Shown here: positions 8,764 through 18,388 of the stretch, piece after piece
Layout of the letters: the number at the start of each line of letters is the position of its first letter
How positions within the stretch are numbered: position 1 is the first letter of the stretch
NCBI GenBank assembly: GCA_016841265.1
Contig: JAENZL010000011.1
Span: forward strand, 1 to 64,000
Direction of reading: 5' to 3'
Length of the DNA: 64,000 nucleotides
DNA from: Methanobacteriota archaeon
GTDB taxonomy: Archaea; Halobacteriota; Methanosarcinia; Methanosarcinales; Methanosarcinaceae
Translations under genes and position numbers: made by a program
The notes under the pieces: model-generated
Databases searched by the model: none
What the model was told of the DNA's origin: nothing
What the model saw: only the letters and a program-made list of their open reading frames with translations

Positions 8764-9189
8764 TTATAATTTATCGGAAAAAAGACCATTTCTCACTTCC
8801 CTGATAATATAAGGAGCCTCCTGTAATTCAAAGACATTTTCGGTTTTACGTCCTTTTTTCTGCCGGCAGTACCTGATTTCCCCGGAGTTCTGAAGAAACG
8901 CCTCATACACTTCCGTAAATTGCTCGAATTCCTCTACGGTGAGCTCAATTATTCCTTCCCGGCTTGCCAGCCAGTCGTAGACCCTTAGAAGGACGATATC
9001 TCTCACCCGCTTCAAACACTCTGCGTCAGGTAGATTTTCAAAATAGAGGCTTTTTTTCAGGTCAGGAGACCAGGCCGCAAAAAGCCTTCGAAAATCAACA
9101 ACCTGGACAGGTATTTTCTCTCCCGGTTCGGGCCTGGGATAATAATGATTCTTTCCGGAGGGGAGCCCTGCCTCTTCCAGGCTCACCAC
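8764..9189 (-). CDS. Hypothetical protein translationally coupled to rhomboid
   Basis: A 141-residue soluble protein I do not recognise. It has a proline-rich start (LPSGKNHYYPRPEPGEKIPVQVVDFRRLF), a helical middle with conserved-looking WLASREGIIELTVEEFEQFTEVYEAFL, and a basic segment, YCRQKKGRKTENVFEL. There is no signal peptide, membrane segment or cysteine motif. Its ATG overlaps the last 7 bases of the rhomboid gene (9183-9189), so it is probably translationally coupled to it. That arrangement is the only hint to function; it could be a partner or regulator of the protease. Confidence 0.65.
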   Translation of the reverse strand: MVSLEEAGLPSGKNHYYPRPEPGEKIPVQVVDFRRLFAAWSPDLKKSLYFENLPDAECLKRVRDIVLLRVYDWLASREGIIELTVEEFEQFTEVYEAFLQNSGEIRYCRQKKGRKTENVFELQEAPYIIREVRNGLFSDKL

Positions 9190-9851
9190 CTACCGGCGTA
9201 CTGTGACCCCTTCCAGTACCTTTCCTGAATTTTCTTGATTCTGTAGCCCATGTAGAGCCCGACAAAAAGCCCGCTCAGGTGAGCGATATGGGCTACCATA
9301 TCCGTTGAATGTATCATGAGGAAGTCGAGTGCGGCAAAGAGCACGAGGGCATTTTTCAATTTCATGGGAATAAAGTAGACATAGACACGTGCATTCGGCT
9401 CAAGCACCGCCAGGGCTGCAAAGACCCCGTAGATTGCTCCGCTAGCTCCGACGATTGGGCCTGGGTAGATCCCGAAGATAGGCATACTCATCAGGGCATG
9501 CCCCACTGCCGAGAGGATTCCTGCCGTAAAAAAGATCCCCAGAAGCTGCTTATTTCCAACCCTCTGTTCAAGAGCCCTTCCGATAAAGAACATGACAAGC
9601 ATGTTGACAAAAAGATGGGTAATGCCATTGTGCAGGAAGATGTAGGTTACAAGAGTCCAGGGCCTGCTAAGGACATGGGAAGGGTCAAACCAGAAAGTCT
9701 GTACATACAGAGACCCTATCCCCGGCACCAGTTCCACCAGGAAAGAAATTACACAGATGGCTATAATTGCCATGGAAGGGCTGGATGACACCGAACGCTT
9801 TATCCTGTCCGCCATTCCGCCGGACCCATAAGGAGTGCTGTTTTGATACAT
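9183..9851 (-). CDS. Rhomboid family intramembrane serine protease
   Basis: A 222-residue integral membrane protein with about six hydrophobic helices after a short polar N-terminus. The rhomboid hallmarks are clear: HNGITHLFVN (His79 and Asn83 of the HxxxN oxyanion motif), GASGAIYG with nucleophile Ser137, and AHLSGLFVG with general base His191. The short extension fits the minimal six-helix form. Members cleave membrane-embedded or membrane-adjacent substrates; the substrate here is unknown. A TATA-like TTTTATATAGTATAAA lies about 20-35 bp upstream of the start. Confidence 0.92.
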   Translation of the reverse strand: MYQNSTPYGSGGMADRIKRSVSSSPSMAIIAICVISFLVELVPGIGSLYVQTFWFDPSHVLSRPWTLVTYIFLHNGITHLFVNMLVMFFIGRALEQRVGNKQLLGIFFTAGILSAVGHALMSMPIFGIYPGPIVGASGAIYGVFAALAVLEPNARVYVYFIPMKLKNALVLFAALDFLMIHSTDMVAHIAHLSGLFVGLYMGYRIKKIQERYWKGSQYAGRW

Positions 9852-9983
9852 GTTTCCTGATTCTCATTTCTTTTTATATAGTATAAATCTACCTGAATGT
9901 AACAATGAATAACAGAAATTATTTGCTAAAAGTTCCATTTAAAAGAATCCACACCGAAGGTCAGCATATCAATCCATGAACTA

Positions 9984-10009
9984 CCCGCTAAATCTAAAGA
10001 TTTAACGGG
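9984..10009 (-). ncRNA. IS200/IS605-type right-end hairpin (possible omega-RNA 3' element)
   Basis: CCCGCTAAATCT and AGATTTAACGGG flank a 2-nt loop. On the DNA one pair is C/A, but in a minus-strand transcript it becomes a G-U wobble, giving a fully paired 12-bp RNA hairpin. It lies directly at the 3' end of the tnpB remnant and overlaps its stop codon. This matches the right-end hairpin of IS200/IS605 elements, from which TnpB guide RNAs are processed. Expression is not shown. Confidence 0.5.
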
Positions 10010-10706
10010 CTGCTTGCTTCATTTTCCCTAGTATCCTGGACGAATCCACAAGCTTAACCCCACGTTCCATAGGGATTATATGAATATTAGATTTTGATCT
10101 TGCAAAGCAAACTTTTTAATGTTTATGGCTGCGTTTATTTCCCTGTCATATTCTGTTTTACATTCAGGGCAAACCCATTCCCTTATTTTCAGGGTAATGT
10201 CCTTATTTGGGATTATCAATTTTTTCCCCATTTGACAAAACAGCAAAATCCTTTATTCCAACATCAACCCCAATAGTATTTTGTTCTGTGAATTTAGGCT
10301 TTTCAGGAACTTATTTTTCATCATCCACAAGAATACTAATAAAATATTTTCCTGTCGAAGTTCTGTATACGGTTGCCATTTTTGTCTTGCCTTCAAAAGT
10401 CCTGTGAAGTACTGCTTTAACTTCTCCGATTTTAGGAAGTTTTATTATATGTTTATCAAAGTCAACGGTGTAATGTTGAGGTATTTCAAAGGATTTAACA
10501 GGATTCTTTTTTGATTTAAAGTTTGAAAAACCTGCTTTTTCTTTATAGAACTTAGTAAAAGCATTTTCTACATTTTTAGTCATTGCTTGCAATGACTGAG
10601 AATTTGATTCCTTTATTTTGTTAATGCACCATATTATTTTTGTGTGCAAATATAGAAAAAATGTTTCTTTGGGCACAACTAAAGATAATTCTATGAGATC
10701 ACACAT
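10002..10706 (-). pseudogene. tnpB: Decayed tnpB (IS200/IS605 family, IS1341-type)
   Basis: A broken TnpB-like gene readable in several frames. The upstream piece (10706-10311) ends in FTKFYKEKAGFSNFKSKKNP and the SFEIPQHYTVDFDKHIIKLPKIGEVK region of TnpB. A frame change leads to TIGVDVGIKDFAVLSNGEKI, the first RuvC motif (about 10305-10217). Then the middle of the gene is missing, and reading resumes at WVCPECKTEYDREINAAINI, half of the zinc finger plus the last RuvC Asp (about 10190-10100). A further frameshift precedes the typical basic tail ending at 10002. RuvC motif II and the first CxxC are lost, so nuclease activity is excluded. Confidence 0.88.
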
Positions 10707-11317
10707 GTAGACGTATCATCAAAGCCTTTCAGACGTAGATATTGTTCACGGATACATTATTCAGGGGATATGAGTCCGACTGATGCAAAAGCCTTGCTAT
10801 TTAAAATAATGATTAAATAGAATATAGATATATTCAAATCAAATAGATTTAGAAGCGGATATAATAGTTAAATAATTAATACCGTGTTTGACCAGGCTGG
10901 AAAGGTAAAATCGGTTTACGGCGTTTACTATTGAAAATTATGCCAACTCTTTTCTAATATATATAAATTTTGGTAATTTAATCAGAAACAATTTTATAAA
11001 AAATAAATAAATTAAATCCAATATATGTTAAAGGATATATAAATCTGTTTTGATTAATATGCTCTTAGAATATATTTCCAAATAAGAAATATCTGGCGAA
11101 TTACTTACCCCAAATGAGAAAGAAATCAAACAGAAATCAGAATTAATAATATTATAATTCTAATTATTCATACTAAACAAAGGTTATTACAAAAATCGAT
11201 ATCGTATGCCTGTTCACAACGATTTAGTAACTACGCTGTATTGATTCGCCCATTGACGAACTAGTTGGACTTTCCACACTTAACCCATCTCGAAATGGAT
11301 GTTACAAATTAGAAAAT
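10707..11317. other. AT-rich region upstream of cdh operon 1
   Basis: There is no open reading frame of note. The first 100 bases next to the tnpB fragment may be the decayed left part of that element. The remainder is AT-rich and leads to the candidate cdh1 promoter. Confidence 0.4.
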
Positions 11318-11330
11318 GTTATATAGATTT
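11312..11330 (+). promoter_or_regulatory. Candidate promoter of cdh operon 1
   Basis: AGAAAATG followed by GTTATATAG (11318-11326) looks like a purine-rich BRE plus TATA box. Transcription would start about 25 nt further, near 11346, giving an untranslated leader of about 370 nt before cdhA at 11719. A leader of that size has been described for the Methanosarcina thermophila cdh operon, which supports this choice over nearer AT-rich sites. The start site is inferred, not shown. Confidence 0.5.
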
Positions 11331-11345
11331 GGTACATTTACACCG

Positions 11346-11718
11346 TTAATTAGTGTTTATTATCCATCGGTAGTGGCCTCTTTCTAGAAAGACGGATCGC
11401 AATCGCTGGTAAAAACGGTTTTTAAAGAGAAAAGGGCATAAAAAAAGTAATTTAGAGATTAAAGCCCTAAAAACGAGTTTTGATTAAATATATTTCCGAA
11501 AAAACGTTTTAGTTGGGAAAAACGTTCAGTTAAGGACTGAATATTTGAAAAAAACGATAAAAACGTTTTGCCAGTTAAGTTCGGTTCAGACGATTAAAAA
11601 TATGAATTTTAGAACAAGATTTGTAATTTATAATCGTTAATGTTATGCCGGACTATACTATAATTTGCAATCGTTTCAGCGAAGTCGACTCTAAACAAAT
11701 CTAGGAGGAAAAGCTCAG
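11346..11718 (+). promoter_or_regulatory. Long 5' leader of cdh operon 1 with repeated AAAACGTT motifs
   Basis: This is a gene-free stretch of about 370 nt ending in the strong ribosome binding site TAGGAGG (11702-11708). AAAACGTT occurs at about 11500, 11518 and 11560, followed at a short distance by AGTTGGG, AGTTAAGG and AGTTAAG. This gives three similar modules. Long cdh leaders in Methanosarcina are known to affect expression at transcript elongation, so these modules are candidate RNA or protein-binding elements. It shares no obvious similarity with the operon 2 leader. Confidence 0.45.
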
Positions 11719-14130
11719 ATGAGCAAACTAACTACCGGGAGTTTTTCTATAGAAGATCTGAAAGACGTTCAGATCACAATTAATAGTATTGTAGGGGCAG
11801 CAAAAGAGGTGGCTGAAGAAGAAGAACTCGGCCCCATGGGCCCGACTCCTTTTGCTGGCATAGCAGATTACAGGAGCTGGAACTTAACCCTGCTCGACCG
11901 CTATGAGCCTGTAGTCACCCCCATGTGTGACCAGTGCTGCTACTGTACCTATGGACCGTGTGACCTTTCAAAGAACAAGAGAGGAGCCTGCGGTATCGAC
12001 CAGATGGGCCACAACGGAAGGGAATTCTTCCTCCGTGTAATTACAGGAACTGCCTGCCACGCCGCCCACGGTCGCCACCTGCTTGACCATGTGATAGAAG
12101 TATTTGGAGAAGACGTCCCCCTCAATCTTGGAGAATCAAACGTCTTAACACCAAACGTCACAATCTGCACAGGGCTCTCTCCAAAGACCCTTGGGGAATG
12201 CAGAGCTCCGATGGAGTATGTTGAAGAACAGCTCACCCAGCTCCTTGCAACCATCCACGCAGGGCAGGAATCCGCAGAAATTGACTACGACTCAAAGGCC
12301 CTCTTCAGCGGCAGCCTGGACCACGTCGGCATGGAAGTTTCCGATATCGCCCAGGTCACAGCATACGACTTCCCGAAAGCCGACCCTGACGCCCCACTTA
12401 TTGAAATCGGAATGGGGACCATTGACAAGTCCAAGCCACTTATCGTTGCCATCGGGCACAACGTGGCCGGTGTAACCTACATCATGGACTACATGGAAGA
12501 CAACGACCTGACCGATAAGATGGAAATCGCAGGTATGTGCTGTACCGCGTTCGACATGACCAGGTACAAGGAAGCTGACAGGAGAGCCCCCTACGCCAAG
12601 ATCGTCGGATCCCTGGCAAAGGAACTCAAGGTCATCCGCTCAGGGATGCCTGATGTCATTGTTGTTGACGAACAGTGTGTCCGTGGAGACGTCCTGTCAG
12701 AATCCCAGAAGCTCAGGATCCCTGTGATCGCTTCCAACGAGAAGATCATGGCCGGACTGCCTGACCGCACAGATGCCGATGTTGACGCAACCATCGAGGA
12801 ACTCAAGTCCGGAGCAATCCCGGGTTGTGTGATGCTTGACTATGACAAACTCGGAGAACTCGTCCCGAAGCTTGCCAATATAATGGCTCCGATCCGTGAC
12901 GCAGAAGGTATCACCGCAATTCCGACAGAAGAGGAATTCAAAGTATACGTCGACAAGTGTGCAGATTGCGGAGCTTGCCTGCTGGCCTGCCCGGAGGAAC
13001 TCGACATCCCCGAAGCCATGGCATTTGCGAAGGATGGAGACTACTCCTACCTTGAAGGTCTTCACGACATCTGTATCGGCTGCCGCCGCTGTGAACAGGT
13101 CTGTAAGAAGGAAATCCCGATCCTCAATGTGATTGAAAAGGCCGCACAGAAGGCAATTTCCGAAGAGATCGGTCTGGTAAGAGCTGGCAGAGGCCAGGCA
13201 AGTGACGCCGAAATCCGTGCGGAAGGCCTGAACCTCGTTATGGGTACAACCCCGGGTATCATCGCAATCATCGGATGTCCGAACTACCCCTCCGGGACCA
13301 AGGACGTCTACCTCATTGCCGAAGAATTCCTGAAGAGGAACTACCTCTTAGCAGTAAGTGGATGTTCCGCAATGGACATCGGCATGTTCAAAGATGAAGA
13401 CGGCAAGACCCTCTACGAAAGGTACCCCGGTGGCTTCTATGGTGGCGGACTGCTTAACACAGGTTCCTGTGTATCCAACGCCCACATCAGTGGAGCAGCT
13501 GAGAAAGTAGCCGGAATCTTTGCAAGCAGAACCCTGGAAGGCAACCTGGCAGAAATTGCAGACTACACCCTTACCCGTGTAGGCGCCTGCGGACTTGCCT
13601 GGGGAGGATACTCCCAGAAAGCAGCCGCAATCGGAACCGGATGCAACATCTACGGTGTCCCTGCAGTGCTCGGACCTCACGGCTCCAAGTACAGGAGAGC
13701 CCTGATCGCCAAGAACTACGACGAATCCAAGTGGAAAGTCTACGACGGAAGGAACGGCGAAGAGATGGCAATCCCACCAGCACCGGAATTCCTGCTGACA
13801 ACCGCAGAAACCTGGCAGGAAGCAATCCCGATGATGGCAAAGGCCTGCATCCGTCCATCTGACAACAACATGGGCCGGTCCATCAAGCTGACTCACTGGA
13901 TCGAGCTTTCCAAGAAGTACCTCGGCGTAGAGCCGGATGACTGGTGGAAGTTCGTCAGGAACGAAGCCGACCTCCCACTTGCCAAGCGTGAAGAACTTCT
14001 CAAGAAACTCGAAGCAGATCACGGATGGGAAATCGACTGGAAGAGGAAGAAGATCATTTCCGGACCGAAGATCAAGTTCGACGTCTCGGCACAGCCTACT
14101 AACCTCAAGAGACTCTGCAAGGAGGCCTGA
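11719..14130 (+). CDS. cdhA: CODH/ACS complex alpha subunit (CO dehydrogenase), copy 1
   Basis: Catalytic CO dehydrogenase subunit of the acetyl-CoA decarbonylase/synthase complex; it oxidises CO or reduces CO2 at a Ni-Fe-S C-cluster in the cytosol. The 803 residues include the N-terminal cysteine cluster [12 protein letters not shown] (about 71-82), which binds inter-subunit and B-type clusters. Two ferredoxin-like 4Fe-4S motifs peculiar to the archaeal enzyme follow: [12 protein letters not shown] (about 414) and [11 protein letters not shown] (about 452). C-cluster cysteines are near [14 protein letters not shown] and GACGLAWG. It begins the six-gene cdh1 operon; cdhB follows after 2 bp. 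It is clearly related to, but not identical with, the copy at 24255. Confidence 0.97.
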   Translation: MSKLTTGSFSIEDLKDVQITINSIVGAAKEVAEEEELGPMGPTPFAGIADYRSWNLTLLDRYEPVVTPMCDQCCYCTYGPCDLSKNKRGACGIDQMGHNGREFFLRVITGTACHAAHGRHLLDHVIEVFGEDVPLNLGESNVLTPNVTICTGLSPKTLGECRAPMEYVEEQLTQLLATIHAGQESAEIDYDSKALFSGSLDHVGMEVSDIAQVTAYDFPKADPDAPLIEIGMGTIDKSKPLIVAIGHNVAGVTYIMDYMEDNDLTDKMEIAGMCCTAFDMTRYKEADRRAPYAKIVGSLAKELKVIRSGMPDVIVVDEQCVRGDVLSESQKLRIPVIASNEKIMAGLPDRTDADVDATIEELKSGAIPGCVMLDYDKLGELVPKLANIMAPIRDAEGITAIPTEEEFKVYVDKCADCGACLLACPEELDIPEAMAFAKDGDYSYLEGLHDICIGCRRCEQVCKKEIPILNVIEKAAQKAISEEIGLVRAGRGQASDAEIRAEGLNLVMGTTPGIIAIIGCPNYPSGTKDVYLIAEEFLKRNYLLAVSGCSAMDIGMFKDEDGKTLYERYPGGFYGGGLLNTGSCVSNAHISGAAEKVAGIFASRTLEGNLAEIADYTLTRVGACGLAWGGYSQKAAAIGTGCNIYGVPAVLGPHGSKYRRALIAKNYDESKWKVYDGRNGEEMAIPPAPEFLLTTAETWQEAIPMMAKACIRPSDNNMGRSIKLTHWIELSKKYLGVEPDDWWKFVRNEADLPLAKREELLKKLEADHGWEIDWKRKKIISGPKIKFDVSAQPTNLKRLCKEA

Positions 14131-14132
14131 AA

Positions 14133-14645
14133 ATGGTAGACACCACCAAGAACACCAAACTTTTCACGACCTACGGTGTGACCACCTCCAAGGCAATTAC
14201 CCCCGAGATAGCAGCCAAGATGATTTCAAAGGCAAAGAGGCCGCTCCTTGTTGTAGGAACCAAGGTCCTTGACCCTGAACTTCTTGACCGCGCAGTAAAA
14301 ATTGCACAGAAGGCAAACCTTCCGATTGCAGCCACCGGCAGCTCCATGCCTGGCTTTGTTGGCAAGGAAGTAGATGCCAAATACATCAACCTGCACCAGC
14401 TAGGATTCTATGTAACAGACGACGCATGGCCAGGCCTTGATGGAAACGGGACCTATGACACCCTCATCGTCCTGGGACACATCAAGTACTATGTCAACCA
14501 GGTGCTGTCCGGAACCAAGAATTTCTCCGATGTAAAAGCAATTTCAATCGACAGAGGCTACGTCCAGAACGCTACAATGTCCTTCGGGAACCTGAGCAAG
14601 GCAGACCACTATGCCGCCCTGGATGAAATAATAGAGAACTTATAA
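14133..14645 (+). CDS. cdhB: CODH/ACS complex epsilon subunit, copy 1
   Basis: A 170-residue small subunit that forms the alpha2-epsilon2 CO dehydrogenase component with CdhA. It has a Rossmann-like fold ([35 protein letters not shown]), and suggested roles include flavin or electron-transfer docking. It has no cysteine cluster. Its ribosome binding site, AAGGAGG, lies inside the end of cdhA, so the two are translationally linked. It differs from the operon 2 copy at many residues, for example [11 protein letters not shown] here against [11 protein letters not shown]. The zone of perfect identity between operons begins 10 bases after its stop codon. Confidence 0.95.
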   Translation: MVDTTKNTKLFTTYGVTTSKAITPEIAAKMISKAKRPLLVVGTKVLDPELLDRAVKIAQKANLPIAATGSSMPGFVGKEVDAKYINLHQLGFYVTDDAWPGLDGNGTYDTLIVLGHIKYYVNQVLSGTKNFSDVKAISIDRGYVQNATMSFGNLSKADHYAALDEIIENL

Positions 14646-14670
14646 ATTTGATAAAGGAGGCGAAAAATAA

Positions 14671-16080
14671 ATGGCAGACGAATTCCCATTTGAAATTTCC
14701 CCAATGTATGAAGGCGAAAGAGTAAGAAAAGACGGCATGTTTGTCGAACTCGGTGGACCCAAATCAATGGGTCTGGAACTCGTCCGGGCAGCAGAGATGG
14801 ACGCGATTGTAGACGACAAAGTCACAATCGTCGGGCCTGACATCAAGGACATGGAAGAAGGCAAAACTTACCCCTGGGCAATGGTCTTTAACATCGGCGG
14901 AGAACTTGTCGAACCTGACCTTGAATCCGTTGTTGAAAGGCGTGTCCACGACTTCGTGAACTACTGCCAGGGTGTCATGCACCTGAACCAGAGGTATGAT
15001 GTCTGGATGAGGATTTCCAAAGACACAGCCGGAAAGATCGACTCCCTCGAGGCCTTCGGTCAGGCAGTCATGATGCTCTTCAAGACCGAACTTCCCTTTA
15101 TCGAGAAGATGCAGGCAACCTTCTACACCGATGAAGCAGCAGTCAAGGAGCAGCTGGACAACGCAATGGACATCTTCAAAGCCAGAGACGCCAGGACCAA
15201 GGACCTCCACGATGAAGACGTTGATGTCTTCTACGGCTGCACACTCTGCCAGGCATTCGCTCCAACCAGTGTCTGTGTGGTCACCCCTGACAGGGTTGCT
15301 CTCTGTGGTGCAATCAACTGGTTCGACGGCCGCGCTGCCGCAAAGGTAGACCCAGAAGGCCCACAGTTCGAGCTGGCCAAGGGAGAAGTAATCGACGAGC
15401 TCAGCGGTGAATACACCGGAGTCAACGAGATTGCAAAGAAACTCTCCGGCGGAGAATTTGACAGGATCAAGATCCACTCCTTCTTCGAGTTCCCACACAC
15501 CTCATGCGGCTGCTTCGAAGTTGTAGGGTTCTACATCCCTGAAGTCGACGGTATCGGATGGGTTAACAGAGAATTCCAGGGAATGTCCCCCAACGGACTC
15601 GGATTCTCAACCATGGCAGGTCAGACCGGTGGTGGGAAGCAGGTAGTAGGTTTCCTCGGTGTTGGTGTGAACTACTTCTACTCCCCCAAGTTCATCCAGT
15701 CTGATGGCGGATGGAACAGGGTTGTCTGGCTCCCCGCCTCATTCAAAGAGAAGATTGCAGAAACCATCCCTGCTGACATCATCGACAAGATCGCAACCGA
15801 AGCAGATGCTCCGGATGTCGACGCCCTGAAAGCCTTCCTGCTGGAGAAGAACCACCCCGTTGTTGCAAACTGGGCAGCAGAAGAGGAAGAAGAAGAGGAA
15901 GAAGAAGAGGAAGAAGAAGCTGTCGCAGCAGCCCCAATGATGATGCCTGCAGCAGGCTTCCAGATGCCCGCAATGCCAATGGTCTCCGGTGGATCAGGCA
16001 GTGGAATCAAGCTGACCTTCAAGAACGCAAAGATCACCATCGACAAGATGATCATCAGCGAGAAGAAAGCAAAGAAGTGA
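14671..16080 (+). CDS. cdhC: CODH/ACS complex beta subunit (acetyl-CoA synthase), copy 1
   Basis: Acetyl-CoA synthase: joins CO, a corrinoid-bound methyl group and CoA at the Ni-Ni-4Fe4S cluster A. The expected ligands are present as Cys190 and Cys193 in YGCTLCQ and Cys279 and Cys281 in TSCGCF; these correspond to the 189/278/280 ligands of the family when Met is not counted. Residues about 404-417 form an uninterrupted Glu-rich linker of about 14 residues followed by an Ala/Met/Pro-rich segment, as in Methanosarcina CdhC. It lacks the large N-terminal domain of bacterial AcsB. AGGAGG lies 10 nt upstream. The gene appears identical in both operons. Confidence 0.97.
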   Translation: MADEFPFEISPMYEGERVRKDGMFVELGGPKSMGLELVRAAEMDAIVDDKVTIVGPDIKDMEEGKTYPWAMVFNIGGELVEPDLESVVERRVHDFVNYCQGVMHLNQRYDVWMRISKDTAGKIDSLEAFGQAVMMLFKTELPFIEKMQATFYTDEAAVKEQLDNAMDIFKARDARTKDLHDEDVDVFYGCTLCQAFAPTSVCVVTPDRVALCGAINWFDGRAAAKVDPEGPQFELAKGEVIDELSGEYTGVNEIAKKLSGGEFDRIKIHSFFEFPHTSCGCFEVVGFYIPEVDGIGWVNREFQGMSPNGLGFSTMAGQTGGGKQVVGFLGVGVNYFYSPKFIQSDGGWNRVVWLPASFKEKIAETIPADIIDKIATEADAPDVDALKAFLLEKNHPVVANWAAEEEEEEEEEEEEEAVAAAPMMMPAAGFQMPAMPMVSGGSGSGIKLTFKNAKITIDKMIISEKKAKK

Positions 16081-16130
16081 GTGACACGCAGGTGCTCTAA
16101 AACCGAAAAACAATTCCAAAGAGGTATTCT

Positions 16131-16892
16131 GTGACAAAAGTTATTGCAATAACGGGAAAAGGCGGGACAGGTAAAACAGCGGTAGCGGCTCTTCTTATCC
16201 GCTACCTTTCTAAAAATGACAACTTTTTACTTGCAGTTGACGCAGATGCGGATACGAACCTGCCCGAAACCCTGGGCTGTGAGGTAGTAAAGACTATCGG
16301 GGACGCAAAGGAGGCACTCCAGGAGGAGATTACAAAGCCGAAACCTGACCACCCCGACATGAATAAGGAATCGATACTCCAGAGTAAGATCTACGAGATT
16401 ATTGAAGAGATGCCAGGCTACGACCTCCTGGTCATGGGCCGGCCCGAAGGTGCAGGCTGTTACTGTTATGTAAACAACCTGCTTCGGGGCATCATGGACA
16501 AATTAGTTGTCAACTATGATGTGGTGGTCATTGACACGGAAGCCGGACTCGAGCACTTCAGCCGGAAGATCATCCGGAACGTCGATAACCTGATCGTGGT
16601 GACTGACGCCTCCCGCAGGGGTTTCAGAACTGCCGAAAGGATTCATGAACTTGTGGATGAACTGGAATCTAATATTAGCAATATACATGTTATTGCAAAC
16701 AAGGTCACAGATGCCAACCGCGATAAGATCGAAAAACTTGCCGGGGATCTAAAACTTGACCTTATAGGCATGGTTCCCCTTGACCCGAAAGTTGAGGAAC
16801 TGGACATAGGGGGTATCCCCCTCTCCGAACTTCCAGAGGATTCGGCTGCAGTGATTGAAATCGAAAAGATTGCAAAGAAACTGGGGTTCTAA
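16131..16892 (+). CDS. CooC-like nickel-insertion ATPase, copy 1
   Basis: A P-loop ATPase of the MinD/CooC group, 253 residues, likely to help load nickel into CODH or acetyl-CoA synthase. It has the deviant Walker A GKGGTGKTAVAAL at residues 9-21, the signature VDADADTNLPETLG, and the metal-binding style motif GAGCYCYVNN. The switch region VIDTEAGLEHFSR and the MRP-type VVTDASRRG segment follow. The start is GTG at 16131 with GAGGT about 8 nt upstream. Its place between cdhC and cdhD is normal for Methanosarcina cdh operons. A 182-bp gap separates it from cdhD. Confidence 0.93.
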   Translation: MTKVIAITGKGGTGKTAVAALLIRYLSKNDNFLLAVDADADTNLPETLGCEVVKTIGDAKEALQEEITKPKPDHPDMNKESILQSKIYEIIEEMPGYDLLVMGRPEGAGCYCYVNNLLRGIMDKLVVNYDVVVIDTEAGLEHFSRKIIRNVDNLIVVTDASRRGFRTAERIHELVDELESNISNIHVIANKVTDANRDKIEKLAGDLKLDLIGMVPLDPKVEELDIGGIPLSELPEDSAAVIEIEKIAKKLGF

Positions 16893-17074
16893 CCCCGGTT
16901 TCAAACAATTTTACGAACCTGTGGACACTGCAGGACAAAATGGGGGTTCCGGAGATACTGGACCCTCTGGCATGCAATTGAGATTTAAGCGGACCTTACA
17001 GATTCATACAAAACACATCGCATTAACTCAGTCACTCGTGAAAACGGATAATCAACTGAAACGGTGAGGTTTAC

Positions 17075-18385
17075 ATGGCAAAGAAGATGAAATTAACTGA
17101 CATTACAAACATGTTCTCGGGCATGGACATAGAAGCCCTTGAAGGTGTCACTATTGAAGGGGACATTGAACTTGACCTGGGAGGTCTTGGCGGTGGCTCT
17201 GACCCGATGCTTGCTGCAGCCCTCGGCCAGGAGAGTGCAGTACTTGCCCAGCACTTCGCAAGGATTGCAGGCATGTTCGGTTACCCGGTAGGGATCGGAG
17301 GTCCTGCAGCCGCTGCACCAGCAGCCGCTTTAGCTGCACCCAAGTTTAAGGATCTCATCCCTGCAAAATTCGATGTCGCAAACATGGCAGATTGGGCAAC
17401 CCCAATACAGGAAGTAAGGATAGGGAACACTTCCGCAGACGGTGGAAGCCGTGGAAAGGCAGTCCACGTTGGTGGAGAGAAGGCCCTTCCGTTCTACTTC
17501 GACGCGGACATGCCTAACAGGAACCAGGTTACCATCGACGTATTCGACATGCGCATCGGCCTTGCAAAGGCTGTAAAGCAGAACTACGACGAGGTCATGG
17601 ACAGCCCAGGAGAATGGGCAAAGAAGAACGTTGAACAGTTCAACGCTGACATGATCACAATCCACCTGATTTCAACCGACCCGCTCATCAAGGACACCCC
17701 GGCTAAGGAAGCAGCCAAGACTGTTGAAGAAGTTCTGCAGGCCGTTGACGTCCCAATAGCGATCGGTGGATCAGGCAACCCACAGAAGGACCCCGAAGTA
17801 CTCGCAAAAGCAGCAGAAGTTGCAGAAGGCGAACGCTGTCTCCTTGCATCTGCAAGTCTGAACCTGGACTATGCAGCAATTGCAGAGGCCGCATTAAAGT
17901 ACGACCACGATGTGCTTTCCTGGACACAGCTGGACATGAACTCCCAGAAGGAACTCAACAGGAAGCTCATGAAGCAGTGCAACGTGCCCAGGGAAAGAAT
18001 CATCATGGACCCAACCACGGCAGCACTAGGGTATGGTCTCGACTACGCTTACACCAACATGGAGCGCATCAGACTTGCAGCCCTTATGGGTGATGACGAA
18101 CTGACATTCCCAATGTCTTCAGGTACCACCAACGCATGGGGTGCCCGTGAGTCATGGATGGTTGGATCCCCACTAAAGGAAGACTCAGACTGGGGACCGA
18201 GAGAATACAGAGGCCCGATATGGGAGATTGTCACAGGTCTGTCCCTTGCACTTGCAGGAAACGACCTCTTCATGATGATGCACCCGACATCGGTTGCTTT
18301 CCTGAAGAAGGCCACACAGACACTCTTTGGTTCGATAGATGAAGAGCCTGTTGACATTTCCAACTGGATCGCAGCGGAGGTGTAA
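17075..18385 (+). CDS. cdhD: CODH/ACS complex delta subunit, copy 1
   Basis: The 436-residue delta subunit of the corrinoid iron-sulfur protein. With CdhE it receives the methyl group from methyl-tetrahydrosarcinapterin and passes it to CdhC. After an acidic N-terminal part ([17 protein letters not shown]) and an Ala-rich linker, the rest is a TIM barrel typical of CdhD/AcsD, with [24 protein letters not shown] and [18 protein letters not shown] strands. It has no cysteine cluster, as expected for the small subunit. GGTGAGG lies about 8 nt before the ATG. cdhE starts 3 bp downstream. Confidence 0.96.
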   Translation: MAKKMKLTDITNMFSGMDIEALEGVTIEGDIELDLGGLGGGSDPMLAAALGQESAVLAQHFARIAGMFGYPVGIGGPAAAAPAAALAAPKFKDLIPAKFDVANMADWATPIQEVRIGNTSADGGSRGKAVHVGGEKALPFYFDADMPNRNQVTIDVFDMRIGLAKAVKQNYDEVMDSPGEWAKKNVEQFNADMITIHLISTDPLIKDTPAKEAAKTVEEVLQAVDVPIAIGGSGNPQKDPEVLAKAAEVAEGERCLLASASLNLDYAAIAEAALKYDHDVLSWTQLDMNSQKELNRKLMKQCNVPRERIIMDPTTAALGYGLDYAYTNMERIRLAALMGDDELTFPMSSGTTNAWGARESWMVGSPLKEDSDWGPREYRGPIWEIVTGLSLALAGNDLFMMMHPTSVAFLKKATQTLFGSIDEEPVDISNWIAAEV

Positions 18386-18388
18386 ACA

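Noticed and set aside
14764-15498. Minus-strand open frames within cdhC, also at 27303
   Set aside because: They are antisense to a highly expressed, well-recognised gene and are repeated only because the genes are identical.
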